From Promerops cafer (lineage: Eukaryota; Chordata; Aves; Passeriformes; Nectariniidae): DNA of 64,000 bases. Positions 60,746 to 64,000 of the stretch are shown here, piece after piece. The translations under genes were made by a program, and so were the position numbers. Within the stretch, counting starts at the first letter, position 1, and the number at the start of each line of letters is the position of its first letter. Location of the stretch: positions 205,249 to 269,248 of the forward strand of contig VZSE01002883.1 of assembly GCA_013398275.1 (NCBI GenBank), written 5' to 3'. The notes under the pieces were generated by a model. It was not told the origin of the DNA and ran no database searches. It saw nothing but the letters and a program-made list of their open reading frames with translations.

Positions 60746-60753
60746 GACGTAGG
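60746..60753 (+). promoter_or_regulatory. CRE-like site TGACGTAG
   Basis: Contains the TGACG half-site plus TA (consensus TGACGTCA) and includes a CpG, 105 bases upstream of the ATG. A CREB site whose CpG methylation controls the stomach isoform is reported for mammalian CLDN18; this could be the avian counterpart. Confidence 0.4.
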
Positions 60754-60766
60754 CAGTGCCTCCAGC

Positions 60767-60773
60767 TAAAAGT
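60767..60773 (+). promoter_or_regulatory. TATA-like box CTAAAAG
   Basis: An A/T-rich heptamer in otherwise GC-rich sequence, 85 bases before the ATG. It is a weak match to TATAAA. If used, initiation would fall near 60797-60803. Confidence 0.3.
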
Positions 60774-60857
60774 CCCTGGTGCCCTGGCTGCCTGCCCCAG
60801 ACCCGGCTTGCGGAGGCTTGTGCGCGCCCAGGACGTGGCTCCCGCGCGCCTGGCACC

Positions 60858-61077
60858 ATGTCGGTGACAATCTGCCAGTCCATGGGCTTCGTGGTGTCCG
60901 TGCTGGGGATAGGAGGCATCATCGCCTCCACGTGCATGGACCAGTGGAGCACCCAGGACCTGTACAACAACCCGGTGACGGCCGTCTTCAACTACCAGGG
61001 CCTCTGGCGCACCTGTGTCCGGGAGAGCTCCGGCTTCACCGAGTGCCGCGGCTACTTCACCATCCTGGGGCTGCCAG
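60858..61077 (+). CDS. CLDN18: Claudin-18 first coding exon, stomach-type isoform (claudin-18.2), partial
   Basis: Encodes residues 1-73 of claudin-18, a four-transmembrane tight-junction protein that seals the paracellular route in gastric epithelium. Seen: a hydrophobic first membrane segment (about residues 6-26), then the first extracellular loop with the claudin signature W30, G48-L49-W50, C53 and C63, and the run WSTQDLYNNPVT. Residues Q29, N37, A42, N45, Q47 and E56 are those I recall for the human stomach isoform; the lung isoform has M, D, S, Q, E and Q there. ATG 60858 is the first in-frame ATG. It has A at -3, and there is no ATG in the 100 bases upstream. The exon ends CTGCCAG with donor gtaggg at 61078. 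It is 220 nt long, so the last codon is split in phase 1, as in mammalian CLDN18. The full protein is about 261 residues, so roughly 28% is present. Exon 2 was not found before 64000. Confidence 0.96.
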
Positions 61078-62214
61078 GTAGGGCCTGATGGCGCCAGGGA
61101 AGAGGTGGGACGGTGTGGGACACAATCTCTGCGTGAGCAGTACGGGATTTTCAGTGGGCACCCCAAATTTCAGCCAAAAAGGACCTCAGGTGCTCACCCT
61201 GTTTGGAAAACAGGTCCTTGGAGATACCTCAAGGCAAACCCCCTCCCATGGCCAAGTGAGGTTCAGCAAAACTCACTACAGGTATTGTCCAGGCTGCTCT
61301 GTGGGGAGATTTGTCACCTGTGCCACGGGTGGCTCTGGCTCAGATTCCTGCCCCAGCTGTGTGGCTGTGTGTGGCTTCCCACCAGAAGTCACTAATAGTT
61401 TTGTCACTGGAGAAGATCCTTCCCTAAGAGGATATGTCACAGTTCAGCTCACTGTATTTCTATTCGGGCTAACACCACCAGGCTGGATTTCTCCCTAATT
61501 CTCCTTTGGTTCCAGTTTTTTCTGCCACGGGAATAATTCCTGTCCTGGTTGTGCCCAGAGTATCTTGGGGTGCAAACAATTAGGTTACAACAGGATTATC
61601 TGGGGTTTCTTCTTGCCTTAATACAGTGGGAAAAAAGGCACTTAGACTCTTATACCCATCTGGCCTCTGTGCTTTGATACAGCCAGAATGGAGGGAAGAA
61701 GCCAATTATATCAGGAAATCACTGCAGAACTTCTGCAAAATGGCATTTCCAAAATACACAGAAAGGGGCATTGTGCACAAAAATTGCTTCTCTCAAGAGA
61801 AGACGCAAATCAAACCAGTATAACCCAGTGTGGCTGTGGCCTCAGGCACCAGCTGGAGAGGTGTTTCATCCCCTGAGCTGTGTTTTTGTGCTGCTCCTCT
61901 CTGGATCCTCATTCCCAACTGCTGGCATTGGCTGTGCTGCAGCTTCCCCACCCCAGGGATGTCCCTGAGCATCATCCTCTTGCTGGAGCTGTGCCTTGGA
62001 ATGTCCCTGCTGGGACAGGGGAGGTACAGAGACGCATTTTCCTAGAAAGACGTGAGCCTGATCCTGCCTGGGCACCCAGCGGGAGGATGACATCCAAAGA
62101 AGGGTGTTTGTGCAGGGCTGGTATTCACACACTGCTCTCCCAGTCAGCCAATCTGAGCAGCTTCACCGAGGGGAAACTCAGGGAGAAAAGGGCAGGACAG
62201 GTTGGTAAAACCCG

Positions 62215-62265
62215 CTGGGCTAATGGTTGGACTTGATCTCTTTTCCAACCTTAATGATTTTAGAA
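62215..62265 (+). mobile_element. CR1 LINE tail fragment in CLDN18 intron
   Basis: TAATGGTTGGACTTGATCTC and TTTTCCAACCTTAATGATT, the last ~50 bases of the second CR1 type. Plus orientation. Confidence 0.75.
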
Positions 62266-62711
62266 AGAGATTAAATTTACTCCATGTGAGGAGTAAATCG
62301 AGGTGTAAAAACCAAACCCTCTCCACACAGATGCTCCCACAAGACACTGCAGTTCTTCCAGTTCTTGCAGTTCTTCCTCAGTCCTGCTCAAAAAGCTGAA
62401 ATTGACAAAAACTGTAACTCTACGGAAGAAGCAATTAACCTTTTCAAGTGTTCAGCTCTGGGAACTACTCTAATCTTTGAGGAAATCAGAATACTTGAGA
62501 TTTGGGGGGTTTTGTTCTTTCACATCTTTGTCACTGACCTCAGCCCTACAGCAAAAAGCAGAAAACTAGGGATGTTTTTTTTTGTAATTCCAAAACCTCC
62601 AGACTGGTGTTTATTGGGTGGGTATTAATATTCTGAAAGGAGGATGTTTAGGGGATGGATTTCCTGCATTAGCAGGATTTTCCTGCATTTACAGGGGCTG
62701 CTGGAGATAAG

Positions 62712-62799
62712 TGTGTCCATGGCCTTGCCCACAGCACGAGGTGGAACAAGATGGTCCCTAAAGTCCCTTCCAACCCAAACTATCCTGGGATTCTGTGTT
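62712..62799 (+). mobile_element. CR1 LINE 3' fragment in CLDN18 intron
   Basis: GTGTCCATGGCCTTGCCCAC is degraded, then GTCCCTTCCAACCCAAACTA and TCCTGGGATTCTGTG. Plus orientation. Confidence 0.85.
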
Positions 62800-63489
62800 T
62801 CCATGATTCCTCAGCTCCATCCCACAAGCCCTGTGGATCCCTCCCAGCCACAGACAGAAATGAGAATTCTATCCTAAGTACTGGGGTTTCTGATGAAGCC
62901 CTCATCTTAGAGTGGAACTCCCACTTGTGTTCGCCAGGTTTACTGCTGTCACCTACAAAAAAGGATATAAAAGAGCCCAAGGAATAAAGGACAACTGTAA
63001 AAAATAAAGGTGGCGGATGCTGAGCCTCCCAAAGTTGCTGTCCTCACCCTCAGCGAGGGTTTAATTTACACCACCCTCAGTGATGTCAGGGAGATGCTGT
63101 GGGCTCAGTGTGAGGGAATATGAATATTTATGTGCTTTGTCCCAAATGATCCTTTTCGTGACCAGTGCTATCAGCACTGCCCTACAAAACGAGGTGGAAT
63201 TTTTCCCTTTCTTTTTAATGAACTGGGCTTGTTCTTCTGTAGTCACCCCCCTCCCTGCTCCTGTTTTTCATCCTGTTATAGATTGTCTGACACTTCCAGT
63301 CTCTGGAGGAGCTGGAGCAAAGCCTCACGTCCCACTGCTGTACTTTATGGATTGGCTCTGTCTCCTGAATCCAGCTGCTCCTATGGGCATTTCTTCCCAC
63401 CCACCACCAGCAAAGGTGGCACACCCATCAGAGGAGGGGGAAACGATGCTAAAAATCCTATTACTAATTTGTTCAGATACTACTTAAGT

Positions 63490-63900
63490 GCATCATCCCC
63501 ATGTTTATTTCAAGTGTGCGGCACCTTGATCTCCATGAAACCCCCCTCACAAACTACCCCAGAGTTAATGGTTTGTCAGCATTTCCATTATCAACCCCTA
63601 TTTATTATCCTGACAATGGCAATTTATATTGGGAACAATAGTGCCAGAGTGAATAAAAATAATAGGACTCTGGCAAAGCAGCGAGGTGACCCGAGCACAT
63701 CGAGGAAGTTTTGGGTTCCAAGGTTTTTTTCACCTCAATCCCTTGCTCCCACAGCAAAGATTAAACTTGTCTTGCCCATCATCTATCTTCAATTTAGTTG
63801 GGAATTTTAATTTCAAATAGATTGAGGAAAAATCAAGATAATAGATAGAAATGAGAAATTACCCAGGCAGTTTATGGCTCTGGCTGCTCAGCTATAAACA
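63490..63900. promoter_or_regulatory. Candidate intronic enhancer with SOX-like motifs
   Basis: Non-repetitive, AT-rich block about 2.5-2.8 kb inside CLDN18 intron 1. Seen: ACAATGG (63613-63619) and AACAATA (63634-63640), both SOX-type cores two helical turns apart, plus TTTATT and AATAAA clusters. Regulatory function is inferred from composition only. Confidence 0.25.
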
Positions 63901-64000
63901 GTCTCTTTCTGGTGAAATATGGCACTGGGACTGGATGTATTTGTTCTGATTTTGCTTTCTCCTGTTATTTTTTGCTCCTTGCTTTGGCGTGAGATGGTCT

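Larger units (their letters stand above)
60600..60857 (+). promoter_or_regulatory. CLDN18: Putative gastric promoter and 5' UTR of CLDN18
   Basis: This GC- and CpG-rich stretch lies immediately upstream of the stomach-type ATG. Seen, in order: a forkhead-like GTAAACA, an inverted pair of GATA motifs, a CRE-like TGACGTAG and a TATA-like CTAAAAG about 85 bases before the ATG. The last would place transcription start near 60800 and give a short leader of about 60 nt (inference). It is known that mammalian claudin-18.2 transcription depends on a methylation-sensitive CREB site, and that gastric parietal-cell genes use GATA4/6. The window does not show where transcription starts. Confidence 0.6.
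61078..64000 (+). other. CLDN18: CLDN18 intron 1, 5' part
   Basis: Begins with donor gtaggg. It holds two short CR1 tails (62215-62265 and 62712-62799) and unique DNA. An AT-rich block from about 63490 to 63900 contains SOX-like motifs. Two reading frames (226 and 135 codons) in the last kilobase resemble no family. I looked for the second claudin exon, which should start with a hydrophobic segment and a basic loop, and did not see it. Confidence 0.85.

Noticed and set aside
60678..61166. 162-codon frame opposite the claudin exon
   Set aside because: Shadow of the CpG-rich CLDN18 exon on the other strand.
63130..63810. 226-codon frame inside the CLDN18 intron
   Set aside because: Does not match claudin exon 2 or any family; AT-rich enhancer-like DNA.
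1..64000. CRISPR arrays, operons, prophage, tRNA or rRNA genes, endogenous retroviral LTR pairs
   Set aside because: None found by eye; interspersed similarities are all explained by CR1 ends.

Overview
This window is vertebrate nuclear DNA from a bird, probably a songbird. The evidence is about 23 short, 5'-truncated 3' ends of the avian CR1 LINE, of the subtype typical of neoavian and passerine genomes. No long intact bacterial-style reading frames are present. The only protein-coding sequence I can name is one exon near the right edge, at 60858-61077 (+). It encodes the first 73 residues of a claudin and matches the stomach-type first exon (isoform 2, claudin-18.2) of CLDN18. It ends at a clean phase-1 splice donor, and the remaining exons lie beyond position 64000. 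The other ~60 kb reads as intergenic DNA upstream of CLDN18. In other amniotes this is the SOX14-CLDN18 interval, so the left flank may lead toward SOX14. That synteny is recalled knowledge; the SOX14 HMG box is not in the window.

Layout: 1-1050 is AT-rich, with homopolymer tracts and an AATAAA at 892. 1080-2000 is a CpG-rich patch. From 2 kb to 36 kb there is anonymous unique sequence with scattered CR1 fragments and several AT-rich, homeodomain-motif-rich stretches that look like conserved noncoding elements (about 5.33, 8.23, 14.05, 15.9, 18.25, 28.18, 32.8 and 35.2 kb). 36.9-37.5 kb and 42.3-43.0 kb are the most enhancer-like blocks. 43.9-52.5 kb is CR1-rich. 52.5-60.2 kb is a 7.7-kb CR1-free stretch with CpG-rich and AT-rich unique blocks, directly upstream of CLDN18. 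60.5-61.08 kb is the CLDN18 gastric promoter and exon 1. 61.08-64 kb is the start of the CLDN18 intron.

The most useful hypotheses are three. First, the compact promoter, with a forkhead-like site, an inverted pair of GATA sites, a CRE-like site and a TATA-like box, could drive the stomach isoform. Second, the AT-rich blocks upstream may be long-range enhancers of SOX14 or CLDN18. Third, four plus-strand intervals have acceptor- and donor-like borders (37507-37615, 44738-44952, 53112-53347, 58703-58999) and might belong to unannotated noncoding transcripts. Conservation of these blocks is inferred from composition only; no alignment was run. I found no undescribed biological system that I could defend.
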